Source: Actinomycetota bacterium (GTDB lineage: Bacteria; Cyanobacteriota; Vampirovibrionia; Obscuribacterales; Obscuribacteraceae). Taken from it: a stretch of DNA of 10,216 bases. Shown here one piece after another: positions 1 through 5,728 of this stretch. The notes under the pieces were generated by a model, which worked only from the letters and a program-made list of their open reading frames with translations, had not been told where the DNA came from and searched no databases. The stretch spans positions 1 to 10,216 of the forward strand of contig CAJCIF010000142.1 of NCBI GenBank assembly GCA_903970355.1, in the 5' to 3' direction. A program made the translations under genes and the position numbers. Position 1 is the first letter of the stretch. The number at the start of each line of letters is the position of its first letter.

Positions 1-620
1 CAGCCGACACTCTCACCTATTGAAACCACACGAATTGGTTTATTTCGATCTACATATTCCGGTAGACCCCCGCAAAGTTTGTCGGCTTCTTCGCTATTCG
101 TGACAACAACAGTTACCGGTAAGTCACTTGCAATTAAGCGGTTGGCTTCGCTGCCTACTTCGCGAGTAACGGCTTCTTTGTCTGCAGCGGTTGGCTCGCC
201 TTCGTACTCGACATAAGGACCGTCTGGAAAGTGGTATGCCTTACCAGGTGACAAATTCAAACCGAGATTTTGCACTGCGACATCCAACAAGTGTCCAGCA
301 GTATGCAAACGGGAATTCAAAATTCGCCGTTCTTTTGCAACCACCAATCTCACTTTTTTACCAATTTGAAATTCAGTTGGTACAACCGTACCGAAGTGAT
401 AAACCGCACCATCTAAATTACGAACGTCGACGACGGAAAATTCCTGGTTCTCCAGATAGATAGTGCCCTGGTCGGCAGGCTGCCCGCCACCCTGGGGATA
501 GAAAATGGTTCGGTCTAGAACCAAACCAATTCGGCCGTCCTCGAAGGTTTTGATCTCCGCCAGAGTTGCCTCATCTTCGTACGCATAGGTATCGTCGAGG
601 CAAGCTAAATACGTTCCCAT
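1..620 (-). CDS. alaX: AlaX-type alanyl-tRNA editing protein (3' part cut by window edge)
   Basis: Free-standing homologue of the AlaRS editing domain, expected to hydrolyse Ser- or Gly-tRNA(Ala) in the cytoplasm. I translated the minus strand from ATG 620-618; 206 codons run open to the window edge. Visible signatures are an N-terminal glycine-rich stretch (LDRTIFYPQGGGQPAD, residues 35-50), which places it with the AlaX-M type rather than the short AlaX-S type, and the zinc-binding HxxxH as HTAGH (H106, H110). The last residues read RVVSIGESVG, just where the second zinc motif (CGGTH-like) should follow, so that motif is missing only because of the edge. The start is supported by AAAGGTGA a few bases upstream; another ATG 21 bases upstream is out of frame and soon stops. 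It is divergent from the Dnmt2-like gene. Family assignment is confident; substrate preference is inferred. Confidence 0.9.
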   Translation of the reverse strand, partial: MGTYLACLDDTYAYEDEATLAEIKTFEDGRIGLVLDRTIFYPQGGGQPADQGTIYLENQEFSVVDVRNLDGAVYHFGTVVPTEFQIGKKVRLVVAKERRILNSRLHTAGHLLDVAVQNLGLNLSPGKAYHFPDGPYVEYEGEPTAADKEAVTREVGSEANRLIASDLPVTVVVTNSEEADKLCGGLPEYVDRNKPIRVVSIGESVG

Positions 621-622
621 TC

Positions 623-651
623 TTCACCTTTAGCCATTTCGTCAATATTAT
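623..651 (+). promoter_or_regulatory. candidate promoter for the Dnmt2-like gene
   Basis: TTCACC (623-628), 17-bp spacer, TATTAT (646-651): 4/6 and 5/6 matches to the sigma70 consensus. It would start transcription near 658, about 30 bases before ATG 690. It overlaps the ribosome binding site of the divergent alaX gene, so the two genes could influence each other. This is a by-eye match only. Confidence 0.3.
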
Positions 652-689
652 GCCAGAATTACAGGCTGATTGCTGCCAAGGTAGGGCTC

Positions 690-1565
690 ATGTTAACAGC
701 GGTTGAGTTCTTTTCCGGTATCGGTGGTTTCGCTGAAGCCTGCCGGGAAACCAATATTGAGATTGTGCAGTCTTTCGATCAAGATGAAGCTGCAAACTTC
801 GTTTACGAGCAGAATTTCAAAGTCAGGCCCAACTCTCGCAACCTTGATTCCATCCGGTTGGGCAACATCGCACCCGCTGATCTGTGGTGGCTTAGCCCAC
901 CATGCACACCATATACGGTGCGTGGTCTGCGCAAAGATTTATCCGATTCAAGATCTCAATCATTGGTGAATTTGATCTCGATTATTCCGAATGCTTTGCC
1001 AAGCCACATAGTTGTTGAAAATGTCTTAGGGTTTAAGGGATCAGAAGCTGAGCAATTGATGTTGAAGACTCTCCGACAATGCAATTATGCTGTTACTGAT
1101 TTTACTCTCTGCCCAAGTCAGTTCAGTAAACCAGCACAACGACCAAGATATTTTTTGATTGGTTCAAAACAAAAGGTCGCAGCCAACGGCGTGTCTGAAT
1201 CGAAACGACAGACACTGAACAACTATCTTTCGAAAGATGTTGTCGATCAGCTATTGCTCGAACCGCACGTAGTGAGAAGATACAGCGAAGCGATGAATAT
1301 CATTGACATTCGAGATACCGAACTGCCAACAACTACCTCTATTTGTTTTACAAGCAACTACGGCAAATGCCTTCGCGGTAGCGGCTCCTTCCTAAAAATA
1401 TCTGCAGACGAAGTTCGCCGCTTCGCCCCAGCAGAAATTCTGAACCTTCTGGGCTTCCCTAAGTTCTTTTCTCTGCCCGATTCCATTTCATTATCCAAAC
1501 AATGGAAATTGGTAGGCAATTCACTTGATATCGACTGCGTGCGATATATTCTCAGGGCGTTGTAG
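690..1565 (+). CDS. dnmt2: Dnmt2/TRDMT1-like tRNA (cytosine-C5) methyltransferase
   Basis: SAM-dependent C5-cytosine methyltransferase, 291 aa, the compact length of catalytic-core-only enzymes. Motifs in order: I, FFSGIGGF (7-14, SAM binding); IV, LSPPCTPYT (68-76) with catalytic C72; VI, ENVLGF (110-115) with E110; VIII, QRPRYF (150-155); IX, RRFAPAEILNLLGFP (243-257); X, VGNS (275-278). Two features separate it from restriction-type DNA methylases: the CFT tripeptide (219-221) followed by YG and GSGS, diagnostic of Dnmt2, and a very small target-recognition segment (about 160-215). The R-x-x-D-x-x-D-S-R run after motif IV also follows the Dnmt2 pattern. Dnmt2 enzymes methylate C38 in the tRNA anticodon loop (tRNA-Asp in eukaryotes; tRNA-Glu is preferred by the Geobacter enzyme). 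One oddity is that the usual PCQP is PCTP here. No restriction gene is adjacent. ATG 690 is preceded by AAGG/AGGG. tRNA substrate is inferred from family. Confidence 0.88.
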   Translation: MLTAVEFFSGIGGFAEACRETNIEIVQSFDQDEAANFVYEQNFKVRPNSRNLDSIRLGNIAPADLWWLSPPCTPYTVRGLRKDLSDSRSQSLVNLISIIPNALPSHIVVENVLGFKGSEAEQLMLKTLRQCNYAVTDFTLCPSQFSKPAQRPRYFLIGSKQKVAANGVSESKRQTLNNYLSKDVVDQLLLEPHVVRRYSEAMNIIDIRDTELPTTTSICFTSNYGKCLRGSGSFLKISADEVRRFAPAEILNLLGFPKFFSLPDSISLSKQWKLVGNSLDIDCVRYILRAL

Positions 1566-1583
1566 GGGCGGCTAAAGCCGCCC
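1562..1583. repeat. REP-like palindrome GTAGGGGC...GCCC, copy 1
   Basis: GGGCGGC (1566-1572), loop TAAA, GCCGCCC (1577-1583): a perfect 7-bp stem, preceded by GTAG, which includes the TAG stop codon of the Dnmt2-like gene. The same GTAGGGGC lead-in and GCCC end recur in a second palindrome at 2639-2663 with a different stem core. No T-run follows (CGCTAAAT), so it is not a typical intrinsic terminator, although the hairpin could still protect the mRNA 3' end. Confidence 0.6.
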
Positions 1584-1603
1584 GCTAAATAAATTCCATG
1601 GCA

Positions 1604-1622
1604 ACGGCAAGTACAATGCCGT
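1604..1622. repeat. inverted repeat in the leader of the solute-binding protein gene
   Basis: ACGGCA (1604-1609) and TGCCGT (1617-1622) form a 6-bp stem with a 7-base loop, ending 12 bases before ATG 1635. GGCA/TGCC-type bases flank it and could lengthen the structure imperfectly. A -10-like TACAAT (1612-1617) lies in the loop without a convincing -35. It could be an operator or a translation-controlling hairpin; the sequence does not decide between these. Confidence 0.35.
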
Positions 1623-1634
1623 AATATTGCCGCC

Positions 1635-2516
1635 ATGAAATTTTCCAGACACTCTCATATCCTTGCGTTCATCTTTCTGATCGCAATCTTTCCATTCGTA
1701 ATGTCTGGCTGCTCGGCTTCCAAAGAAACAACCATCCACTCTGAAACGGCCATGGATCGTGTCCTCCGGACTGGAAAAATTCGTTGCAGTTATGCACTCT
1801 ATTCCTCATATTTCCGCAAAGATCCAAATACCGGGGCTCTCAGCGGCATTTTCCATGATGTTATGGAAGCAATAGGCAAGAACGCTGGACTCAAAATAGA
1901 TTGGGCCGAAGAAGTTGGTTACGTCAATATTTTTCCCGGGCTTGAATCAAACCGGTGCGACGCCTTCTGCGGAGGCTTATGGCCGAACGCTTCACGAGCC
2001 AAAGCCGCCGCCTTTTCTATTCCTATCAATTACAGCGCCATCACAACATGGGTACGAACCGACGATCACCGGTTTGATAACGATCTCTCATTGATCAACT
2101 CTCCTTCTATACGTATAGCCACCTTAGATGGTGCCATGGAAGATCTCATTGCTAAAACTGATTTCCCAAAAGCAAAGCGCGTGTCACTACCAGAATTAAG
2201 TTCCTTCGCTCTCAATTTGACAAATATCTCCACCAAGAAAGCCGACGTCACTTTCGCTGAACCCATGGTCGTTCAGGAATTTCTCAAAACAAACCCAGGA
2301 GTGTTGCGACAAGTCATGCCGGACAAACCATTACGTGTATTCGGCAACGCAATCGCTGTCAAAAAAGGCGAAACCGAACTACGAGATTTTCTAAACGTCG
2401 CATTAGAGGAATTGTTGAACGACGGAAGCATAGCCAAAATATTAGACCACTACGACACCAACGGCTCGTCCTTCTACCCAGTAGCTCTGCCCTATCGAAT
2501 GCCAAAAAACAAATAA
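1635..2516 (+). CDS. family-3 solute-binding lipoprotein (amino-acid-binding type)
   Basis: Predicted membrane-anchored periplasmic substrate-binding protein, 293 aa. The N-terminus has a basic n-region, a hydrophobic stretch (about 9-23) and a lipobox ending VMSGC, so C26 should be lipidated after signal peptidase II cleavage. The mature part has the SBP_bac_3 course: start of the domain at MDRVLRTGKIRCSY (41-54), the SGIFHDVMEAIGKNAGL segment for lobe I, a GLWPNASRAKAAAFSIP stretch like the R-x-x-x-x-x-F-S-x-P motif, then a lobe II with IATLDGAMED and a C-terminal helix LNVALEELLNDGSIAKILDHY. No ABC permease or ATPase gene is nearby, so it is an orphan; its ligand cannot be told. ATG 1635 is the only start that keeps the signal peptide, yet no SD precedes it. 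It could also feed a sensor or a distant transporter. Confidence 0.85.
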   Translation: MKFSRHSHILAFIFLIAIFPFVMSGCSASKETTIHSETAMDRVLRTGKIRCSYALYSSYFRKDPNTGALSGIFHDVMEAIGKNAGLKIDWAEEVGYVNIFPGLESNRCDAFCGGLWPNASRAKAAAFSIPINYSAITTWVRTDDHRFDNDLSLINSPSIRIATLDGAMEDLIAKTDFPKAKRVSLPELSSFALNLTNISTKKADVTFAEPMVVQEFLKTNPGVLRQVMPDKPLRVFGNAIAVKKGETELRDFLNVALEELLNDGSIAKILDHYDTNGSSFYPVALPYRMPKNK

Positions 2517-2641
2517 ACCACTGGTTGGTAATGCTGACCTATAACGTTGGCTAACAACGCTAACGCATAAACCACTGGCTAACATCGCTAACGTACAAAC
2601 CACTGGCACGTAATAAACCACTGGCTAACATCGCTAACGTA
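2514..2641. repeat. cluster of short direct repeats (AAACCACTGG / GGCTAACATCGCTAACG)
   Basis: Two identical 28-bp copies lie at 2568-2595 and 2614-2641, composed of TAAACCACT plus GGCTAACATCGCTAACG plus TA. The sub-block AAACCACTGG occurs four times (2515-2524, 2569-2578, 2597-2606, 2615-2624), and a variant GGCTAACAACGCTAACG sits at 2549-2565. Inside each unit GCTAAC is itself repeated 9 bp apart. CGTTG/CAACG (2545-2549, 2555-2559) makes a small hairpin. The array starts at the stop codon of the lipoprotein gene and runs into the REP-like hairpin. It looks like a decaying or expanding tandem array, not coding. Confidence 0.8.
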
Positions 2642-2663
2642 GGGGCATGGCACTGCCATGCCC
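2639..2663. repeat. REP-like palindrome GTAGGGGC...GCCC, copy 2
   Basis: GGGCATGGC (2643-2651), loop ACT, GCCATGCCC (2655-2663): a perfect 9-bp stem with a 3-base loop, again introduced by GTAG. Its GTA is shared with the end of the last 28-bp direct repeat. The sequence after it is ATCCTGC, without a T-run, so an intrinsic terminator is unlikely, although the hairpin is stable enough to stall processing at the end of the upstream transcript. Confidence 0.65.
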
Positions 2664-2690
2664 ATCCTGCACACGGATCAGCCCGCTAGG

Positions 2691-2707
2691 TAATTCGCAT
2701 CGAATTA
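2691..2707. promoter_or_regulatory. 17-bp perfect inverted repeat upstream of marR
   Basis: TAATTCG-CAT-CGAATTA has 7-bp perfect arms and a 3-bp spacer and lies 65 bp before ATG 2772. Its size and AT-rich symmetry are typical of a dimeric repressor or activator site, just upstream of the candidate -35. Its sequence differs from the ACTTG sites downstream, so a second regulator could be involved. Function is inferred. Confidence 0.4.
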
Positions 2708-2712
2708 AATAA

Positions 2713-2744
2713 CAAGTCTAACTTGCCAGTTTAACTTGCAAGTT
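2713..2744. promoter_or_regulatory. probable MarR operator cluster (ACTTG/CAAGT half-sites)
   Basis: AACTTGCAAGTT (2733-2744) is a perfect 12-bp palindrome. AACTTGCCAGTT (2720-2731) is the same site with one base off symmetry, placed 13 bp away, and CAAGT-CTA-ACTTG (2713-2725) forms another inverted pair sharing a half-site. Four half-sites fall within 32 bp and the perfect palindrome covers the -35 hexamer. MarR/SlyA proteins bind palindromes of this kind and usually repress their own promoter, so autoregulation of the operon is the natural reading. Confidence 0.6.
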
Positions 2745-2764
2745 TCCCTGTCAACTTATATACT
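2736..2764 (+). promoter_or_regulatory. promoter of the marR-hydrolase-MFS operon
   Basis: TTGCAA (2736-2741), 17-bp spacer, TATACT (2759-2764): 4/6 and 5/6 matches to the sigma70 consensus. The expected transcription start is about 2770-2772, which coincides with the ATG of the MarR gene at 2772. This suggests a leaderless or nearly leaderless transcript. Confidence 0.5.
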
Positions 2765-2771
2765 CGATATT

Positions 2772-3209
2772 ATGCCAAGAAAAACCTTCGATACAGCCGT
2801 GACCGACTTCAGCCATGCAGTTGGACAACTCGTCCGCCGTGTGCGAAAAGCGGGTGCATCACATGGTCTGTCATGGACCGAGTCCTCCGTAATGGCGCGC
2901 TTGGACCGGAACGGCCCAGCAACCACTGCAGACCTGGCCCGTGCTGAAGGCATGAAGCCGCAATCGATGGGGACAACCATTGCAGCGCTCGAAGAAATGG
3001 GCATGGTCGAACGAAAGCCGCATCCAACCGATGGCCGGCAAGTAAATATCGATCTCACCGCCAAGGGCGTTGCCGTCCGGAACACTTCCAAGGACGCAAA
3101 ACGAACTTGGTTGGCACATGCTATCTCTCAGCTCGATCAAGATGAACAAGACACCTTGTTTGAAGCTGGTGAGATCATCAAACGTTTGGTCGAATCGCAA
3201 AAAGTTTAA
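2772..3209 (+). CDS. MarR-family transcriptional regulator
   Basis: Dimeric winged-helix regulator, 145 aa from ATG 2772, the family's usual size. An N-terminal dimerisation helix (about 7-30) is followed by the winged helix (about 35-95): SWTESSVMARLDRNGPATTADLARAEGM spans the first helices, MKPQSMGTTIAALEEMGMVER is the recognition helix and its follower, and the wing carries the hallmark DGRQ (87-90, D-x-R type). A C-terminal helix (about 118-142) completes the dimer interface. A TTG start at 2736 would add 12 residues, but it lies in the palindrome/-35 region and has no SD; ATG 2772 has no SD either, fitting leaderless translation. It is followed 11 bp later by the hydrolase gene and then the MFS exporter, the classic arrangement for a ligand-relieved repressor of an efflux operon. 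The ligand is unknown. Confidence 0.93.
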   Translation: MPRKTFDTAVTDFSHAVGQLVRRVRKAGASHGLSWTESSVMARLDRNGPATTADLARAEGMKPQSMGTTIAALEEMGMVERKPHPTDGRQVNIDLTAKGVAVRNTSKDAKRTWLAHAISQLDQDEQDTLFEAGEIIKRLVESQKV

Positions 3210-3220
3210 AAGGAGACTTC

Positions 3221-3784
3221 ATGCCAATCACAACCATCGATCCGAAAACTGCTCTCATCGTTATTGATCTTCAAAAGGGCATTACCTCGCTTCCAACCGT
3301 GCATCCAATCGGCGAAGTAATAGCCAAATCTGGTGAACTGGTTGACGCATTTCGCAACCGCAATCTCCCAGTTGTGCTTGTCAATGTCGATGGTATAGCG
3401 CCTGGCAGATCGGAGCACAGCTTCAATCTCAAACAATTGCCAGAGGGATGGACTGAATTGGTCCCTCAACTAAACAAGCAAGCGAAAGACCATCTAGTAA
3501 CAAAGAAAACTTGGGGAGCATTCAAGAATACTGATCTTGAAGAGCATTTGAAGAAGAACGAAGTCACGCAAGTCGTTATTGTTGGTGTTGCCACCAGCGC
3601 CGGTGTTGAGTCAACTGCTCGTCAGGCTCACGAGTGTGGCTTCAACGTCACGCTTGCTGTAGACGCCATGACAGATAGAGATCCAGATGCCCATCTCAAC
3701 AGCGTCACTCGGATATTCCCCAAATTGGGAGAAACAGGCACGACCAAAGAGATTATCGATCTGCTTCAAGCAAGCAAGAACTAA
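3221..3784 (+). CDS. isochorismatase-family hydrolase lacking the catalytic cysteine
   Basis: Alpha/beta protein of the isochorismatase/cysteine-hydrolase fold, 187 aa, a full-length single domain. ALIVIDLQKG (11-20) supplies the triad aspartate D16, and the lysine is K95/K96 in VTKKTWGAF. The third motif reads GVATSAGVESTARQA (122-136), where family members with amidase activity have Cys at the position of G128. Loss of the cysteine is also found in true isochorismatases such as EntB and PhzD, which use vinyl-ether hydrolysis chemistry, so the protein may act on a vinyl ether or be otherwise divergent; it should not be annotated as a nicotinamidase. C138 lies elsewhere (HECGF) and does not replace it. 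A strong AAGGAG (3210-3215) precedes ATG 3221. It is co-transcribed with marR upstream and the MFS gene downstream, suggesting a role in modifying the compound sensed or exported. Confidence 0.88.
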   Translation: MPITTIDPKTALIVIDLQKGITSLPTVHPIGEVIAKSGELVDAFRNRNLPVVLVNVDGIAPGRSEHSFNLKQLPEGWTELVPQLNKQAKDHLVTKKTWGAFKNTDLEEHLKKNEVTQVVIVGVATSAGVESTARQAHECGFNVTLAVDAMTDRDPDAHLNSVTRIFPKLGETGTTKEIIDLLQASKN

Positions 3785-3803
3785 GAATGATGGAATCCAT
3801 TCC

Positions 3804-3809
3804 GGAGGG
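3804..3809 (+). promoter_or_regulatory. Shine-Dalgarno site fixing the GTG start of the MFS gene
   Basis: GGAGGG lies 3 bases before GTG 3813. It argues for this start over an in-frame ATG at 3687, which would overlap the hydrolase gene by almost 100 bases and add a 42-residue non-hydrophobic, non-family extension. Confidence 0.6.
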
Positions 3810-3812
3810 CTC

Positions 3813-5081
3813 GTGAGCCTCATAAAAGGCACTTTCCGTTCACTAAACGGCTTCAACTACCGGATGTGGGCAGGTGGTGCAATCGTGTCCAACATTGGAA
3901 CATGGATGCAGCGCACTGCTCAAGATTGGCTTGTTCTCACTCAGCTCTCCAACCATAACGCCACCGCCGTAGGTGTCGTCATGGCACTCCAGTTTGGACC
4001 GCCGGTTCTATTGCTGCCATTAACTGGTTTTGCTGCCGATCATTACGATCGCCGCAAAATCCTGCTTATTACTCAGGCTTCCATGGGAATTCTCGCCCTT
4101 GGATTAGGCATTCTCACAATCACAGGACTTGTCCAATTGTGGCAAGTATACGTGTTCGCATTTCTACTTGGCTGCATGACTTCCTTCGATGCACCAGCAC
4201 GACAAACTTTCGTTTCGGATTTAGTTGGTGAAGCAGACCTTTCTAACGCAGTGGCACTGAACTCTACTTCCTTCAATGCCGCACGAATGATCGGTCCGGC
4301 CATCGCTGGCGTTCTCATTGCTTCCGTGGGAACAGGATGGGTATTTTTGATCAATGCAGCTTCATTTGGCGCCGTCCTTTTCTCACTCAGTTTTCTCCGC
4401 AAAAACGAATTGCATCAAAAAGACAAGGCCATTCCAACTAGTGGAAGCCTTATCGATGGTTTTCGCTATGTCTGGAAACGATCGGATCTACGCGTCGTTC
4501 TTTTTATGCTTTTCCTGATCGGAACGTTCGGCATCAATTTTGCAATTTTTATTTCAACAATGGCAGTCACCGTCTTTCACGCTGGCGCGAAGCAGTACGG
4601 GCTCCTTACGTCGATGATGGCAATCGGATCAGTTACCGGCGCGCTACTTTCTGCCAGACGCGCTAAACCAAGCCATACAGTACTTTGTGCTGCTGCTGCC
4701 ATCTTTGGTTTCGGCTTATCACTCGCTGCAGTCATGCCTACCTACTGGCTTTTCGGTTGTGCCCTCATCATTGTCGGCGTCGCTGCACAATCATTTACCA
4801 CCACTGCCAATAGCACGGTACAAATATCAACCGACCCCGTCATGCGCGGCCGCGTTATGGCAATCTTCTTTGCCATTGCACTAGGCGGAACACCAATTGG
4901 AGCACCCTTCGTAGGCTGGGTTGCAGATACCTTCGGACCGCGTTATGGACTGTGTGTTGGAGCCGTTGCAGGGTTTGCAGCCGCTCTTGTTGGCATCATC
5001 TACTATGCCAAGCACCACCAACTACGCATCCGCATCGACACAGGCCGACTCCGCCTGAGTTCCGACGGCCGCGACCTGTAA
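3813..5081 (+). CDS. MFS_3 (EntS-like) efflux transporter
   Basis: Proton-driven major facilitator exporter in the inner membrane, 422 aa from GTG 3813, with about 12 hydrophobic segments. Family marks: the N-terminal NYRMWAGGAIVSNIGTWMQRTAQDWLVL stretch (about 15-42), motif A variant DHYDRRK (76-82) in the loop between TM2 and TM3, DAPARQTFVSDLV (126-138), a central cytoplasmic linker (about 197-225), and RGRVMAIFFAIALGGTPIGAPFVGWVAD in the C-terminal half. These place it in the MFS_3/enterobactin-exporter-like group, whose members export siderophores, drugs or other small molecules. It starts 28 bp after the hydrolase stop, in the MarR operon, so substrate-induced efflux is likely; the actual substrate is unknown. 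Confidence 0.92.
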   Translation: MSLIKGTFRSLNGFNYRMWAGGAIVSNIGTWMQRTAQDWLVLTQLSNHNATAVGVVMALQFGPPVLLLPLTGFAADHYDRRKILLITQASMGILALGLGILTITGLVQLWQVYVFAFLLGCMTSFDAPARQTFVSDLVGEADLSNAVALNSTSFNAARMIGPAIAGVLIASVGTGWVFLINAASFGAVLFSLSFLRKNELHQKDKAIPTSGSLIDGFRYVWKRSDLRVVLFMLFLIGTFGINFAIFISTMAVTVFHAGAKQYGLLTSMMAIGSVTGALLSARRAKPSHTVLCAAAAIFGFGLSLAAVMPTYWLFGCALIIVGVAAQSFTTTANSTVQISTDPVMRGRVMAIFFAIALGGTPIGAPFVGWVADTFGPRYGLCVGAVAGFAAALVGIIYYAKHHQLRIRIDTGRLRLSSDGRDL

Positions 5082-5134
5082 TAATACTTCGAAGCCACTG
5101 AGCCAGATGTGTGCTCGTGACAACTGAGAAGATT

Positions 5135-5722
5135 ATGATATACCCGTATCGAAAAATCGAGATGACCGAGATGGAATTTTCCCGTCGAACTCTTATGGGT
5201 GGTGCACTGGGTTTGCTTGCGAACTCTTTTATTGAATCAGTTGCAGCTTCCCCACGAACTCCATCACTAGATTTGGATCACGAACGATTTATGCGGCTGG
5301 CAATTGAACTTGCTAAAAAAGTGCCGCGTTATCCATTTGGTGCAGTGGTTGTCGATGTGAATACAAAAACTGTCGTCGGTGAGGGCTGGGTGCGAGTCAA
5401 TAAAAATCCGATCTGGCATGGTGAAATGACTGCCATCAATAACTGTCCGGATAGCGATAGTGGTTTCGATTGGAAGAACGTCTGTTTGTACACAACCGGT
5501 GAGTCTTGCCCGATGTGTCAGTCTGCAATTATCTGGACGGGCATGCCGCTCGTTGTTTATGGCAGCAGTATGCCATTTCTTCAAAGTTGTGATTTTGGTG
5601 AAATAAACATCAGAGCTAAAACAGTGATCGAAGCATCGCTCAAAGGAAAGTGCGAGATCATTGGTGGCGTTCTTGAAAAGGAGTGCAACGAACTTTTTCG
5701 CAATGCGAAGAAAAGTAGCTAG
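5135..5722 (+). CDS. Tat-exported zinc-dependent nucleoside/nucleobase deaminase
   Basis: Cytidine/deoxycytidylate-deaminase-fold protein, 195 aa from ATG 5135. Near the N-terminus FSRRTLMGG followed by a hydrophobic run and an AAS-type cleavage site marks a twin-arginine (Tat) signal, so the folded, zinc-loaded enzyme should be periplasmic or external. Zinc and catalytic residues follow the H-x-E...C-x-x-C plan: HGE (H95, E97 in this numbering) and ESCPMC (C125, C128). The glycine in HGE, where HAE is commoner, and S in place of P before CPMC set it apart from TadA and CDA and match the guanine-deaminase/general nucleoside deaminase side. Start choice is unsure: GTG 5111, ATG 5135 (GAGAAG upstream, preferred here), ATG 5162 and ATG 5171 all keep the Tat motif. 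It sits about 53 bp after the MFS gene on the same strand and 6 bp from the convergent nitrilase end. Substrate is not determinable. Confidence 0.85.
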   Translation: MIYPYRKIEMTEMEFSRRTLMGGALGLLANSFIESVAASPRTPSLDLDHERFMRLAIELAKKVPRYPFGAVVVDVNTKTVVGEGWVRVNKNPIWHGEMTAINNCPDSDSGFDWKNVCLYTTGESCPMCQSAIIWTGMPLVVYGSSMPFLQSCDFGEINIRAKTVIEASLKGKCEIIGGVLEKECNELFRNAKKSS

Positions 5723-5728
5723 AGAAAT

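Noticed and set aside
191..463. Plus-strand ORF of 90 codons
   Set aside because: It is the reverse-strand shadow of alaX, whose minus-strand frame encodes recognisable motifs throughout.
690..1565. Restriction-modification DNA methylase
   Set aside because: No restriction gene beside it, target-recognition region too small, and a CFT motif typical of Dnmt2.
1358..1636. Minus-strand ORF across the end of the Dnmt2-like gene
   Set aside because: Lies opposite conserved motifs IX and X of the methyltransferase and has an R/C-rich composition without family features.
2514..2641. CRISPR-like array
   Set aside because: Only two full 28-bp copies; the 18-bp stretch between them contains part of the repeat itself, and no cas gene is present.
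2643..2663. Intrinsic terminator of the lipoprotein gene
   Set aside because: The stem is strong, but no T-run follows on either strand, and its GTAGGGGC frame recurs at 1562, so a REP-like repeat explains it better.
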